This document shows positions 9,382 to 19,844 of a DNA stretch of 64,000 nt, piece by piece. The notes beneath the pieces are model-generated. The model did no database searches, was not told the origin of the DNA, and saw nothing but the letters and a program-made list of their open reading frames with translations. This DNA is from Mycoplasma parvum str. Indiana (GTDB lineage: Bacteria; Bacillota_I; Bacilli_A; Mycoplasmatales; Mycoplasmoidaceae), in assembly GCF_000477415.1 (NCBI RefSeq), contig NC_022575.1, positions 186,001 through 250,000 of the forward strand. The letters run 5' to 3'. Positions within the stretch are counted from its first letter, which is position 1. Each line of letters opens with the position of its first letter. Both the position numbers and the translations under genes were made by a program.

Positions 9382-11175
9382 TTACTTACTTAAAAAATTT
9401 ATAAATGCTTTAGTTAGTAATGATATTTTGTAATTTATTTTTGATCTTTTTTCTTTAATTAATGATTCCCATACATTTATTTTGGTATTAAATTCTTCAT
9501 CTGAAATATAAGAGTAAAAATTGAAATATAATTTAAGTTTTTCTTCAGTCCCAGAGATTCTAACTTTTATTCAATTTTCGTCATCTATTGAAAAAGTAAA
9601 AATGTTTAAATTTAGGTCTCTAGAAATACTAAATTTATATTGATCTAGTTGTAATACAAATTCTTTATTATCAGTTATTTCCTTTAATTTTTCAAGAATT
9701 TTAGATTTATCTTCTTTTTTTATGACTACAGAAATGGTTTTATTTAATCATACAGATTTTGTTTCTCACATTAATCAAAGAAGTTGAGTTAATAAAGTCT
9801 TTGATTTTCTGAGTCTGTAGTGACCAATCATAAAAAATGCAAGAGCTGTCAATTGAAAAGCATCTTTTTCTAAAGATAATGAAGGAAAAAATAAACCTCC
9901 TATTGCTTCTTCGCAGCCGAGCAATACATCCCCCTCTTTAGAACATTTTTCTACTTCTTTGCCAATGCTTTTGAAACCTGTTTTAACTCTTTTAATTTCA
10001 ATAGAATTGTCAAATAATTTAACAACTTTATCTATGAAATTACCACTAACATAAGTAGTTATTAAATATTTGTAATTAAATCTAACGTTATATTTAGGGC
10101 TTTTTGCTAATTCCAATAAGAATGCAGCAAGAAGAGCAAACATTTCATTTCCAGTGAAGTAATATCAATCATTTCCTATTGATTCCCCAAAAGCTCCTCT
10201 ATCTGAATCAGGATCGTGAGCAAATAAATAATCCATTTTAGAAGTTCTCCCTTCTAATTCCATTTCTTTAAAAGATAGGGGATTTTCTGGGTTAAGAATT
10301 TCTTTTTTGGGAAAAGGAATATCAGGAATACATTCCCAATAATATTCTTTAAAGTAATGTAAACCTAAGAAGTGCGCTAAATAGCGCATTCTCTTAGAAG
10401 AAGTGCCATGATGAGAAGAAAATAATATTTTTAAATTTCTAATAGTTATATTGGCTTCAGTATAGAAGCCTCCTAGTTTTCTTACTATTTGTAATTGAAG
10501 ATCTTTTATATATAAATTTCATCAACTTTCATCAATTATTGCAATTTTCCTATTAATTCCTTTTTTTAAAGTACTTAAATAATGATTTGGTGAAGTAAAA
10601 AAACTTCTAATAATTTTTTCTTCTTCATCGGATAATTGACCTCCATTATTACCATATAACTTGAATCCGTTATATTCTACAGGATTGTGGCTTGCTGTAA
10701 CCATAACTCCTCCGGAAAAATTTTTTTTTCTGATTAAATAAGCTAATACAGGAGTAGGTATAGAAACATTTGAAAAAATTACAGGAATTTGAAAATTATT
10801 CAGAACATGGCATATTGTTGCAGCAAATAACCTGCTATTTTCTCTATTGTCAAAACCTACAAAAATAGGTCTTGATATCTTTTTATCTCAAGAATGAATG
10901 AATTTAGCATAAGCTTCTGCAAATACTCTACAAGTATGTATATTTAATCTTTTGGGTCCAATTCCCATTATTTCCCTTATTCCAGAAGTGCCAAATTGGA
11001 ATTCTTCCCCAGTGACGGAAAATAATTCTTTTTTTTCTTGTTCGCTTAAAGATTCAAGCTTTTTCTTTTCAAATGAAGTTAATCTAGAACTTTTAACTCA
11101 GTATTTATAGTGGTCTTGATAAGACCACTTTTTTCTGTTATTACACCTTCCCTTTTTTTTAGGGAGTAGACCCAA
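9382..11175 (-). CDS. manB: Phosphoglucomutase/phosphomannomutase family enzyme
   Basis: Alpha-D-phosphohexomutase, interconverting hexose 1- and 6-phosphates. Clear motifs in order: FGTSGIREIMG near the N-terminus, TASHNPVEYNGFKLY with the phosphorylated active-site Ser, DPDSDRGAFGESIGND in the metal-binding segment, and GCEEAIGGLF for sugar recognition. Several TGA Trp codons break the plain reading. The stop is TAA at 9382-9384. The start is uncertain: the frame is open up to 11187 without ATG, and family-like sequence already begins near 11125, so I place it at the only TTG upstream (11175). A perfect hairpin lies over the first family-like codons. Typical of mycoplasma sugar metabolism. 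Confidence 0.85.
11109..11136 (+). terminator. Perfect hairpin with T tract inside the 5' end of manB
   Basis: AGTGGTCTT, three-base loop, AAGACCACT, then TTTTTT: a textbook intrinsic terminator on the plus strand. It overlaps the 5' coding region of the minus-strand gene, and no plus-strand gene ends nearby. On the minus strand the same stem would form in the leader or first codons of the message. Confidence 0.55.
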
Positions 11176-11187
11176 ATTTAAAAATTT

Positions 11188-11607
11188 CTAATTTAAAGAA
11201 CTAAATTTATTGAAATTATCTATATTTTTTCTTTATTAAAAAGTTGATAGCTTTTTAAATTTTTTTATATTTATTTATTAATTATTTAACAAAAACTAAT
11301 TAATAAATAATTTTTATTGTTTATTAAATAATTTAATCTACTATTAAATTTACTTGAAAGTAGTTGATGCTCTAAAAAATATAAATTACGTTTGATATAT
11401 AAATTATTGAAAAATAATTTAATAAAGAGCTTTTAAGCTAAATTTAGAAAATTTTAAGTGAAAATTTGATAACTAAATGAAATTTACTTTTTAATTAATT
11501 TGTTTTAAGCAAGATTTTTTTGATAATTTTAAAATTTTTTAACTTTTTTATCATTTAAATCATTTCTATTCCCCTTTAGTTCTATTATTTATTTAAAATC
11601 AAAGAAT
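11188..11607. other. 420-base AT-rich stretch without a gene
   Basis: No open frame of note in any of six frames and no tRNA-like or other structured RNA that I can recognise. It contains only short AT-rich inverted repeats (for example around 11240-11260). It lies upstream of manB and downstream of rnhC, so it should include the manB promoter. Confidence 0.5.
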
Positions 11608-12294
11608 TTAAATAACAGCTTTTTTAATTGTTTTGAAATGTGTTTTACAGCACATTTCAGCTTTAAATCCTTTTTTAATAGATAATTCTTTGTAAGATTC
11701 AATAACTTTATTTGAAGCTCCCAGAGGGAGTTCATAAAGTAATTTTTTAGATAATTCTGATATTTCTTCTAAAAAATTAAATCTACTAATTATTGAAGAA
11801 ATAGCGCAAGATAGAAATTTACTTTCTGCTTTAGTTTGAAAAATATTTATATTTTCAACTTCAATAGAAATATTTTTCAAATATTGAATATATTTTTCTT
11901 TCGGGCAGAATTGATCAATTATTGTTTTTTTAGGCATTGTCTTATTTTTTTGTAAAAGTTTTTCTTTTAAAGAAGATCAAACAATATTATGAGCATAACT
12001 TAAAAGAATATTTAGATTTTTAAATTCTGAATAAAGCCTATTGTATTCTTTAGCCCCAAAAGATATTGAAATAATGTTATTTCTTAATATTTCTTTAAGT
12101 TTTGGAGCTAAATAATAAACATTTGCATCACTCAATAATTTTGAATCATTTATTTTAGGAAGTAAATTTTCTTTTTGAAGTTTTAAATAATCCTCCACTT
12201 CAAGAAAAGTAATTGCAATGTGAAGTCCGCCAAAAAAATCTCCCTTACCGCTCTCATCAGAGCCAGCTTCTGGCTCTAGAAAAGAATATTTCAA
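11608..12294 (-). CDS. rnhC: Ribonuclease HIII, N-terminally short
   Basis: About 228 residues. GSDESGKGDFFGG near the N-terminus is the RNase HIII form of the HII/HIII active site (Asp, Glu), and NDSKLL supplies a further Asp region. RNase HIII removes RNA from RNA-DNA hybrids. Most RNase HIII proteins carry a 70-90-residue N-terminal substrate-binding domain; here the catalytic core starts after only about ten residues. The start is taken as TTG at 12294; the frame is open just 36 bases further, so a full N-terminal domain cannot be there. One TGA Trp codon at 11977. Confidence 0.8.
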
Positions 12295-12375
12295 TTCTAA
12301 TTTAGAATTTTTGTTTTTGAAATAAAATACTTAGTTGACCTCTTAAAAAGAAAACTATTTTTCATTGTTTTTACT

Positions 12376-13350
12376 TTAAGTTTGTCAACTTATTAATGTC
12401 CCATTACCACTATCAATTCATTCTTTTCCAATTTTCATCATATTATTATTTTTTTCAAATAAATCTTGTTCCAATTCGCTAGTCAACAATCTACTTATAA
12501 ATTGTTCTACACCTCTACTTTCTTTAAATTGTTTTTTAATTTTTTCTTTTTCTTTTTTAAAAAATGATTGAATTTGATTATCTCATTGTATACCATCTTT
12601 TGTTAATCCTTGATTTTGAGTTTTGTCGGTAGGACCACTTCCCCCTCCGTTTCACGAATTCCAACTTATTGGACCATCTCCTATTTTTAATCCACATTTA
12701 TTTTTGAATCATTTATCAATTTTTTCTTCTTTATTTTTTTCTTCATTGCTACTTTTGGTTGTTTGTCAATTAAATCCATTTTCATATACTCCGTTTAATC
12801 CGGCACTTCAATTGTCACCAACCTTATAAAAACCACAGTTTTTAATCACTTTCTTTACCACAATCTCTCATTTTTCTTCCAATCATTGTTCTAAATTAAG
12901 TTTCAATGTTTCATTATCGTTTTGTTGAAATAATTGTTTCTTCTCTATTTTTACCTTTTTCTTATAATATTTTCCATTTTTTTCAATATTAGCATCATCT
13001 GTTTCTCATTTATATCCTTCTTCTACTATTTTTTTAAGAATATTTTTATATCACGAATTTTCTTCATTCTGTTCATTTAAAGTATTTTTTTCATCTAATG
13101 TTACTTTTTTAACTTTAATGTGAGCTTTCCCTTGTCCCTTTTTTTCCATCACTTCTTTTAAAATCTTGTCGATTCCGTCCAAATTTTTAGAATTTTTTAG
13201 ATTTTCGGCTGTTAAAACTTCATTAACTTTTCTTCCATTAACGGAAGATGTTTCCCCTTTAGTTGCTTCTATGGTAGCAGTACTAGTAGCCGCTGCAGTT
13301 ACAGGAATCAAAACTCACAAAACTTTCGTGAAATGTATTGCCCCACCCAC
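12376..13350 (-). CDS. Family D secreted or surface-type protein (D1)
   Basis: About 324 residues, many TGA Trp codons. The hydrophobic N-terminus (FTKVLWVLIPVTAAATSTA) is a likely signal peptide; the start codon is unclear (GTG 13350 used; TTG 13320 also possible). Family D shares, in order, a Lys-rich segment (IKVKKVTL), VEEGYK, VIKNCGFYK, a WSAG...NG block, a GSGPT...QGL segment and a C-terminal Trp/Gly-rich tail. Paralogues lie at 15528, 16575 and 17696. This copy is separated from the others by argS and tRNA-Trp. No recognised domain; exposure outside the cell is inferred. Confidence 0.65.
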
Positions 13351-13397
13351 CAACTACTAGTTTGTAATTTTTAAAAAAATATTTAAATTATCAATTT

Positions 13398-13421
13398 AAT
13401 TAGAGCCATTTTGTGGCTTTA
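13398..13421 (-). terminator. Terminator after argS
   Basis: AGCCA and TGGCT arms on either side of a short loop, with A/T-rich flanks, about 15 bases past the argS stop on the minus strand. Confidence 0.55.
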
Positions 13422-13434
13422 AAAATATTCCAGT

Positions 13435-15102
13435 TTAAGCTAAAGCCGTTGGAACAATTCTAAACAAAGGAAGAAATTCTTTAAAAATTCTCAAAACTAA
13501 TTGAACTAAAGCTAACCTTGCTAACTGAGTTTCCCTATTTGAATCATTAATTATTGAAAAACTTTCATAAAAGGTATGAAATTTTTTAGCAAGAGAATAA
13601 AGATAATTAGAAATAATATGTACTTTTAAGTTTTGAATTGCTTTTTGAAAATGAAATTCAACTGCAAGAATAGAATTAATTAAGCTTTGTTCAATTTCAC
13701 TATCTAACTTTTCAAAAGAAAGTTCAACCCCATCTAACTCAAAATTAATTTTTTCAGTAATTTTTAAAGCTCTAGAATAAGCATATAAGATATAAAAAAT
13801 AGGATTATTGTAATCCTTATTGTTTAATTTTGAAAGATCTATATCTAACTCATTTTCTTCATCTCTTGAACATAAAAATCACCTAATTTCATCTTTAGAT
13901 AGATGTTCTTTTAATTCTTCGGAAGAGAGAAAAATATTTTCTCTCTTAGAAAAAACAATTTTCTTGCCATCTACAATCAATCTAGAAAGTTTAGTTGTTT
14001 TATATTTCACTAAACTTTCAGGAACATTTATAGATGAAAAGAATGCTTTCATTCTATCTATATGTCCTTTATGATCTTCAGCTAAAGTATTAATTATTAT
14101 TCCATTAGTTCCTAAAAATTCTAATTTGTATAAGTGATAAATTAGGTCTTGCCCGAAATAAGAGAGATTACCATCACTCTTTACTATTACATCATCTTTT
14201 TCATCTCCCTCTTTTTTAAAAGAACTAGTTTTAAATCATAGAGCATTATCTTTTAAATATATAAAATCTTGTAATTTTTTGATTAAGTGAGTTAAAGCTG
14301 ACTCGCTGCACTTTTTGCTTTCATAGTCTCAATTGTCCACTTTAATAGATAGACTATCTAATTCTTTTTTAATTAGATTTACAAAAAATTCAACTGCAAA
14401 TAATTTAATTTTTTGCGTTAATTCTTCATTATCTAATTCTCAATAGTGTCCAAATTTTTCAGTAATAGCTTGCGCACAATCTCTTATTTCATTTCCGGAA
14501 TATTTAATGCTATGTTCCATTAAATTAATTGATGCTCCTTTAGATATAAAGGAGTAAAAAGTATGAATAGATTTAATTAATTCTTCTATTTGAGTTCCAG
14601 CATCATTTATTAAATAAGCTCTAAATACTGAGTTGTTGTTGTACTCTAATATATTTGAAAGAGTATCAGTAATAACTCCATTTCTAATATGTCCTATATG
14701 AAGAATTCCTGTAGGATTGGCTGATACTATTTCTATAAAATATTTAGTTTTTTTGTTTTCTTCATTATTGGAAAAAGCAATTATTTTTTTTCTTTTTAAT
14801 GAAGATTTATAAAAGTTCTTTATTAAATTAGAAGAAATAAAGAAATTTAAATATCCTTGAACTGCTTCAATTTTTGGTATTTCTTCATGTTTATTTAATG
14901 AATCTAAGAGAAGTTGTTCACTTTCTTCGATGTTTTTCTTATAAGTGGAAGAAATAAGAAAAGGTAAATTTGTACTAAAAAATCCAAATTTAGAATTCTT
15001 AGATTCTTCTAGCTCAATTTTGTCCAATAGGAGAGTAAAATTTTTCTTAACTAAAACTTCTCTGAGAGCTTCTTTTAATTGCTCCTTAAGAGTTAAAATC
15101 AC
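13435..15102 (-). CDS. argS: Arginyl-tRNA synthetase
   Basis: Class I enzyme charging tRNA-Arg; 555 residues, normal for the family. Key motif EIVSANPTGILHIGHIRNG contains the ArgRS-specific N-P-T-G and HIGH signature, followed by AYLINDAGTQIEEL. The N-terminal ArgRS additional domain is present (about residues 1-110). The C-terminal anticodon-binding domain ends with LPLFRIVPTALA. The start is GTG at 15102, directly preceded by an in-frame TAA, so it cannot lie further upstream. Minus strand, upstream of D1. Confidence 0.93.
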
Positions 15103-15210
15103 TTATTTTTTTAAATTGTTAAAAAATTAATAAATTTAAGAATTTTATTATTTACAATGCCCCATAAATTAAGGTTATCATTCGGGGAAGTACATAATTA
15201 TAGTTAGAAA

Positions 15211-15247
15211 AAAGATTAAAGAATTTTTAAAATATTCTTTAATCTTT
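15211..15247. terminator. Long perfect inverted repeat upstream of tRNA-Trp
   Basis: AAAGATTAAAGAAT and ATTCTTTAATCTTT are perfect 14-base arms around a nine-base loop. On the minus strand the 3' arm runs into TTTTTTC, so it may end transcripts coming from the family D cluster before argS; it also sits 17 bases before tRNA-Trp on the plus strand. Confidence 0.6.
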
Positions 15248-15263
15248 ACCAAAACTAGATTTT

Positions 15264-15338
15264 GGTTGCGTAGTTTAAAGGAAAAACAATGGTCTCCAAA
15301 ACCATTAACTGAGGGTTCGAGTCCTTCCGCATCCGCCA
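15264..15338 (+). tRNA. trnW: tRNA-Trp (anticodon CCA)
   Basis: 75 bases with CCA encoded. Acceptor arms GGTTGCG and CGCATCC, D arm GTTT...AAAC, anticodon arm ATGGT-CTCCAAA-ACCAT giving anticodon CCA, T arm GAGGG-TTCGAGT-CCTTC. Position 3 of the acceptor pairs T with T, a mismatch. This tRNA reads UGG; the UGA codons used throughout the window need a tRNA-Trp(UCA) encoded elsewhere. Confidence 0.9.
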
Positions 15339-15527
15339 TTTATTAATTTTTTTCATTAATTAAAAAAATAAATCTGCAAGATTTATTTGAAAAATCTAAG
15401 ATCCTAGAATGTTGAAAATCAAAGTAAACTTTCTTTTTATTAAGTTCTAGTTTGAAAATTTAATTTTTTTAAATATTGGAAAAATTTATGATAAGAACAT
15501 TATTCACTGTGTCCATCAGCTTTAAAT

Positions 15528-16479
15528 TTATCAACTTATATCATTAATTCTCGTTTCTCAAACTTTAGTTTTTTCTCCTTCCCCTTTTAATCATTCTTTT
15601 TCAAAACTTTCCTTAAGAATTTTTTTAACGAATGAATTTATTCCAAAACCTTCTTTAATTCTTCTTTTTTCTTCATTTTTAAGTTTTTTTCATAATTGTT
15701 CGAATTCAATATCTCATTTATCACCATTTCCTATTAAACCACGAAATATTGAACCTACTTTAATAACTGGACCCGCACTTTGTCCTGTGATTGAATTTCA
15801 ACTAATTCCATCACTCGAATCTTTAACTTCAATTTCACATTCATTTTTGAATACTTTTTTAATGTCATTTTCCCCGTTAAATTTGATATTTTTTTGTTTC
15901 ACAGAAGTAAAATTCATTCCTTTTTTTCATGTACCTGATAGTCCGGCCGATCAATCTAGCCCTTTCTTGTAGAATCCACAGTTTTTAATAATTTCTTTCA
16001 TTGTTTTTTCGGAAGCTGTTTTTACTCAGCTGTCAATATCAATTTCAATAACTCCATCATTTATTTTTTTAAATTGATTAGATTTATTTTCTTGAATTAA
16101 ATTACTGTAATATTGTCCAATATTACTTAATACCTTTAAATCTTCTTTATTTTTATAGCCTTCTTCAATTATTTCTTTAGTAATTCCTCAAATTCAAGAT
16201 TCAATATATTCTTTACTAGTTTTAATTGAATCTTCTTCTTTTACTTTGACTTTTCGAATTTTTATTTTTGATTTTTTATTTTTAGAAACTAAAACTTCTT
16301 TTAAAAGAGTTTTAATTTCACTTTTAAAGTTTTTGTTTTTTTCTATGTCTTCTTTTTGTAAAACTTTCTTAATTTTTCCTCCTTTGAAAGAATTTTCTTC
16401 TTTTTTTAGATATATATGCTATTCCACTTCCTGCAGAACCAGCTGTCAAAGGAATCAAAATTCATAGCAAAATATTCAA
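15528..16479 (-). pseudogene. Family D gene D2, frameshifted in an A7 run
   Basis: The N-terminus from TTG 16479 reads LNILLWILIPLTAGSAGSG, matching D3 and D4. At a run of seven A (16401-16407 on the plus strand, as T) the frame changes. The remainder, in another frame, is fully open to TAA 15528-15530 and carries all family D blocks (IIEEGYK, IIKNCGFYKKG, WSAGLSG, ISWNSITG, GPVIKVG). Six A would restore a protein of about 316 residues. Because everything downstream is intact, this could be a phase-variable OFF state in poly(A), a fresh mutation, or a sequencing error. Confidence 0.6.
16401..16407 (-). repeat. A7 run at the D2 frameshift
   Basis: Seven T on the plus strand; D2 would be in frame with six. 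The paralogue D3 has the in-frame sequence ISKKD at this place. Confidence 0.5.
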
Positions 16480-16574
16480 AATTTACTGTTTTCCGCGAAT
16501 GAAACTTATAAATGTTTTATTAATTAGTGTCTTAAAAGTTAAGTTAAAAGAACATTATTAATTTCTTCTATGTT

Positions 16575-17513
16575 CTAAATTTCTCAACTTACATTATCAA
16601 TTCTTTTTTCTCAAATTTTGGTTGTTTGCCCTCCATCTTTTAATCAATCTTGTTCAAATCTTCTTTTTATGCTGTTAGTTACAAATGTTTTAATACCAAA
16701 ACTTACTTTCAATTGTTCTGTAATGTTTTCACGGTGCTGTTTCAGTAATTGATTCATTTGTTGATCTCACTGTCCATCATTTCTTCGTAATCCTTGTAAT
16801 TGTAAAGTTGGGCCAGCACCTGCTTGTCCGTTTCCATAACTAGCTCAAGTAAAGCCTGATTTTTCGACATTAATTCCACATCTATTCTTGTATACTATTC
16901 CTATGTTATCTTCACTAACATCACCTAAAGACATGCTTTGTACTTTATTCCAACTAACTCCATCCACAAAGACGCCGGTAACTCCAGCGGATCAATTCCA
17001 ACTTTTCTTATAAAATCCACAACCTTCAAGAACTTCTTTAATAACAGGTTCTATTTGTTTTGCAACTCATTCATCAACTTTAATTTCAAGTTCTTCATCT
17101 TTTGGAGTTGTGAAATTTTTTCGGTTATTTTGCTGAATTTCTTTAGCAAAATATTTTCCAACATTTTTTAAGTTTTCTTCAGAATTTAAGTTTTTGAATC
17201 CTTCCTCAACAATTTCTTTTGTTATTGCATTAAATCACTTACCAAGAGTTCCCATTTCTGGATTTTGAGAGTCACCTTTTACAATAATTTTTTTTAATTT
17301 CAATTTCGTATTTTTTCCCCCTTTTTCTAAAACTTTATTAAGAACTTCTTTTGCATTATTGCTTATTTTTAAATTTTTTATTTCTTCTTTGGTTAAAACG
17401 TCTTTGACCTTATTTTTTTCAATTAAAGAAGTATCTTTTTTGGATATGTAGGTAATTCCTGTCCCAGCCGATCCAGCGGCTAAAGGAATCAAAAAATATA
17501 ATAAACTATTCAA
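16575..17513 (-). CDS. Family D secreted or surface-type protein (D3)
   Basis: 312 residues, intact; TTG start at 17513 with an in-frame stop four codons upstream. Hydrophobic N-terminus LNSLLYFLIPLAAGSAGTG, probably a signal peptide, then a Lys-rich region (LKLKKIIVK), VEEGFKN, VLEGCGFYKK, WSAGVTGV, a GIN...W(A)SYGNGQAGAGPT segment and the tail KIWEKRIDNVSWEI. The aligned blocks fix the family. Transcribed after D4 with 180 bases between, which hold no gene. Function unknown. Confidence 0.7.
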
Positions 17514-17695
17514 AATTCGTTATTTATTGAAAATGCTTCTTATAATTTCTAAACAATTTATAAAGAAAGAAAAAAGTTAATTAAAGTTCCGTTCTAATAA
17601 ATTTTTAAAGGCTTCCCGCAGAATTCAAAACTTATTTAGAATTTACTTATTCTAAATTAACTCACAATATAAGGGAATTGATATTTTTTTAAGTT

Positions 17696-18622
17696 TTAAA
17701 TTTTTCAACTTATATTATTAATTCCTTTTTCTCAAACTTTGATTGGTTGGTTTTTAGATTCAAATCAATCTTTTTCAAATCTATTTTTGACATTATTTTT
17801 GACAAAAGATTCAACACCAACACTTTCTTTCAACTGCTTAGCAACTGTTATGCTATATTTTTTTAGTAAATTTCCTATATTACGATCTCATTCCACATTT
17901 TTATTTCGCAATCCTTGTGTTGATAAGGTCGGTCCAGATCCTTCTTGGGGTCAATAACTGGCTCAAGTAATGCTTTGTCCCCTCCCGATTTTAAGTCCGC
18001 ATTTATTTTTGTATACTTTGCCGATATTTTCTTCAGTAACTTTACCTAAATTTTTGTTTTTCACTGTGTTTCAAGTAACTCCTTGTTGAAAGACACCATC
18101 AACTCCAGCCGCTCAATCTCATTTCTCTTTATAAAAACCACAATTCTCTATAATATTTTTAACAATAGGTTCTGTCACTTCTTGAACTCAGCTATCAACC
18201 AGAATTTCAAGCTTTTCATCATTTTGTTTTATAAAATTTCCCTTTATCTCCGAGTTAATTCTTCGTGAAAAATATTCCCCAATATTTTCCGTCTCCAAGC
18301 TTGAATTTTTGAAACCACTTTCAATAATTCCTTTCGTTATATCCTTAAACCATTCTTCTAGATCGTTCATTTTTTGGTTCTTAGAATCATTTTTTACAAT
18401 AATTTGTTTTATTTTTAAGTTGGAGTTTCCTCCTTTTTCCAAAACTCTATTAAGAATTTCTCTGACACTGTCATCTTGTTTTAATGTTTTTATTTCTTTT
18501 TTAGTCAAATTATCCTTGACTCTATTTTGTCCAATAAAAGAAGTATTTTCTTTCGTCGTGTATGTAATTCCGGTTCCAGCTGCTCCAGCAGCAAACGAAA
18601 TTAGAATATATAAGCTATTCAG
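17696..18622 (-). CDS. Family D secreted or surface-type protein (D4), start codon altered
   Basis: About 308 residues closely similar to D3 (LYILISFAAGAAGTGITYTTK, RVKDNLTKKEIKTLK, GGNSNLKIKQIIVKNDSKN). Where D3 begins with TTG this copy has CTG at 18622, and the frame upstream offers no ATG, GTG or TTG before a stop. CTG is a permitted but rare start in mollicutes, so the gene may be weakly translated or silent. The body is open to TAA 17696-17698 with the family tail KVWEKGINNISWKI. Follows the small gene at 18653 after 30 bases. Confidence 0.65.
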
Positions 18623-18652
18623 TGTTTGTAATGATTGATTTCTTCCTAAATA

Positions 18653-18868
18653 TTAAGAAGAAGAAGTCACGCTAATATAAAGAGGATCGCCAATTTCTAC
18701 AGCATCTTTTTGATCTTCAGCTTTACCCTCTAGTACAACGACTGCATTTCCTTGTTCAACATCCCTTTTTACTCTTTCTGCGAAAGTACCTGATTTAAGC
18801 CCGCCGCCAATGGCAGGAACTAATGTCGCTACGCTACCAAAATAACATATTCATTTACCCCAACTCAC
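18653..18868 (-). CDS. Small secreted-type protein, 71 aa
   Basis: GTG start. A short basic N-terminus, a hydrophobic stretch ICYFGSVATLVPAIGGGLKS and a soluble domain ending GDPLYISVTSSS. Base composition is less AT-rich than its neighbours (GCCGCCGCCAATGGC-like stretch), which supports real coding. Probably in one transcript with D4, which begins 30 bases on. No family recognised. Confidence 0.5.
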
Positions 18869-18993
18869 CTTATCTTTCTTCTCTTAATATTCATCATTTT
18901 TCCTCCTCCCCCAAGTTACTTATGTTTTCCTTCAATTTTCTTTTAATTGCTGAAATTTAGTACTACTTTAAACATTTTCATTTTCTTAATTTT

Positions 18994-19218
18994 CTAAGAT
19001 CTTCTTATTTTTTCATTAATAAATTCTGTTAAACGCTCTTTTAAATTTTCTTTCTTTGAGTTAAATCGATCTATTAATTCTCTATAAGAAAGTTTCTTTT
19101 CTGTTCTATAAATTTCCAATATAACTCAAACAATTAGTAAGGCTGAAATAACAAATAAAACACTAACTATTAAACTATTTTGTTTAATCATTCATAATTC
19201 TCATGAATATGAACTCAT
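18994..19218 (-). CDS. Small single-pass membrane protein, 74 aa
   Basis: ATG start. Three Trp (two by TGA) and a strong transmembrane segment (LIVSVLFVISALLIVWVILE), then a basic helical tail (YRTEKKLSYRELIDRFNSKK). Situated between the 73-residue gene and the 71-residue gene on the same strand. Unknown function. Confidence 0.55.
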
Positions 19219-19253
19219 TTTTTAAAGCTCTCTTTTTTGTCTAAAAAATAAAT

Positions 19254-19267
19254 GGGTATTAATGCCC
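19254..19267 (-). terminator. Hairpin after the 73-aa gene
   Basis: GGGTATTAATGCCC is a near-perfect palindrome flanked by A and T runs, 15 bases beyond the stop of the minus-strand gene. Confidence 0.5.
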
Positions 19268-19281
19268 TTTTTATTTAGTAC

Positions 19282-19503
19282 TTAGATGAATTTTTGTTTT
19301 TTAGATATTCTAGTTCCTCTGTCAAGATGCGAGAATTTTTTACCATCTAAGCTTAATTTAGAAGAAACTCTGGAAATATCAGAAGAAGAACCAGCTTTCT
19401 GATAGAACTGCTCTTCTTTCGCCTTAAAAAGAAGAGTTGTAAAAATTTTGGGCAGATTAGAGAAACCTGAAATTAAATACTTAGAAAAATCTATGTAACT
19501 CAT
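19282..19503 (-). CDS. Small hypothetical protein, 73 aa
   Basis: ATG at 19503 with GAAAGGA close upstream, one of the better ribosome-binding sites here. Sequence begins MSYIDFSKYLISGFSNLPK, an amphipathic N-terminus resembling the FSKYL start of family C but without a G tract, followed by a basic soluble tail. First gene of the minus-strand run. Function unknown. Confidence 0.5.
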   Translation of the reverse strand: MSYIDFSKYLISGFSNLPKIFTTLLFKAKEEQFYQKAGSSSDISRVSSKLSLDGKKFSHLDRGTRISKKQKFI

Positions 19504-19844
19504 GTCCTTTCGCTCTCGTCAACACTCTAAAAGAAATAAAATAAAGAAAAGTCCAAAAAGACAATATAAGACGCCGATTTCTTTTTGTTCTAATTTGGGG
19601 AACAGAGCTAATTAAAGATTATTCGCCAAGTAAATCTAAAAGATAAAAATTAACCTCCAAAATTCAAATTTAATTTTTCTTTCTATTAAAAAACCTAAAA
19701 ATAACTGAGTTAATATTTGTTTTTTCAATTATTAAAAATAGAAATTCTGGAGATCAAATAAATATAAAAAAATTCTGAATTTTGATTTAATTACGCAGAA
19801 TATTTAGAAATAAAAGAATCATTTAGAAATAATTAATTATTAAT
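19504..19844. other. 340-base intergenic stretch between divergent genes
   Basis: Separates the minus-strand 73-residue gene from family G. I see no convincing gene: one minus-strand frame could encode a 27-44-residue hydrophobic peptide near 19495-19625, without good support. It should hold promoters in both directions. Confidence 0.4.

Noticed and set aside
11188-11607. A structured RNA such as RNase P, tmRNA or SRP RNA
   Set aside because: No conserved core of any of these could be recognised and GC content is too low for such RNAs.
12623-18638. Plus-strand open frames opposite family D and argS
   Set aside because: Low-complexity Phe/Ser/Leu sequence with no conservation; the minus-strand genes explain the region.
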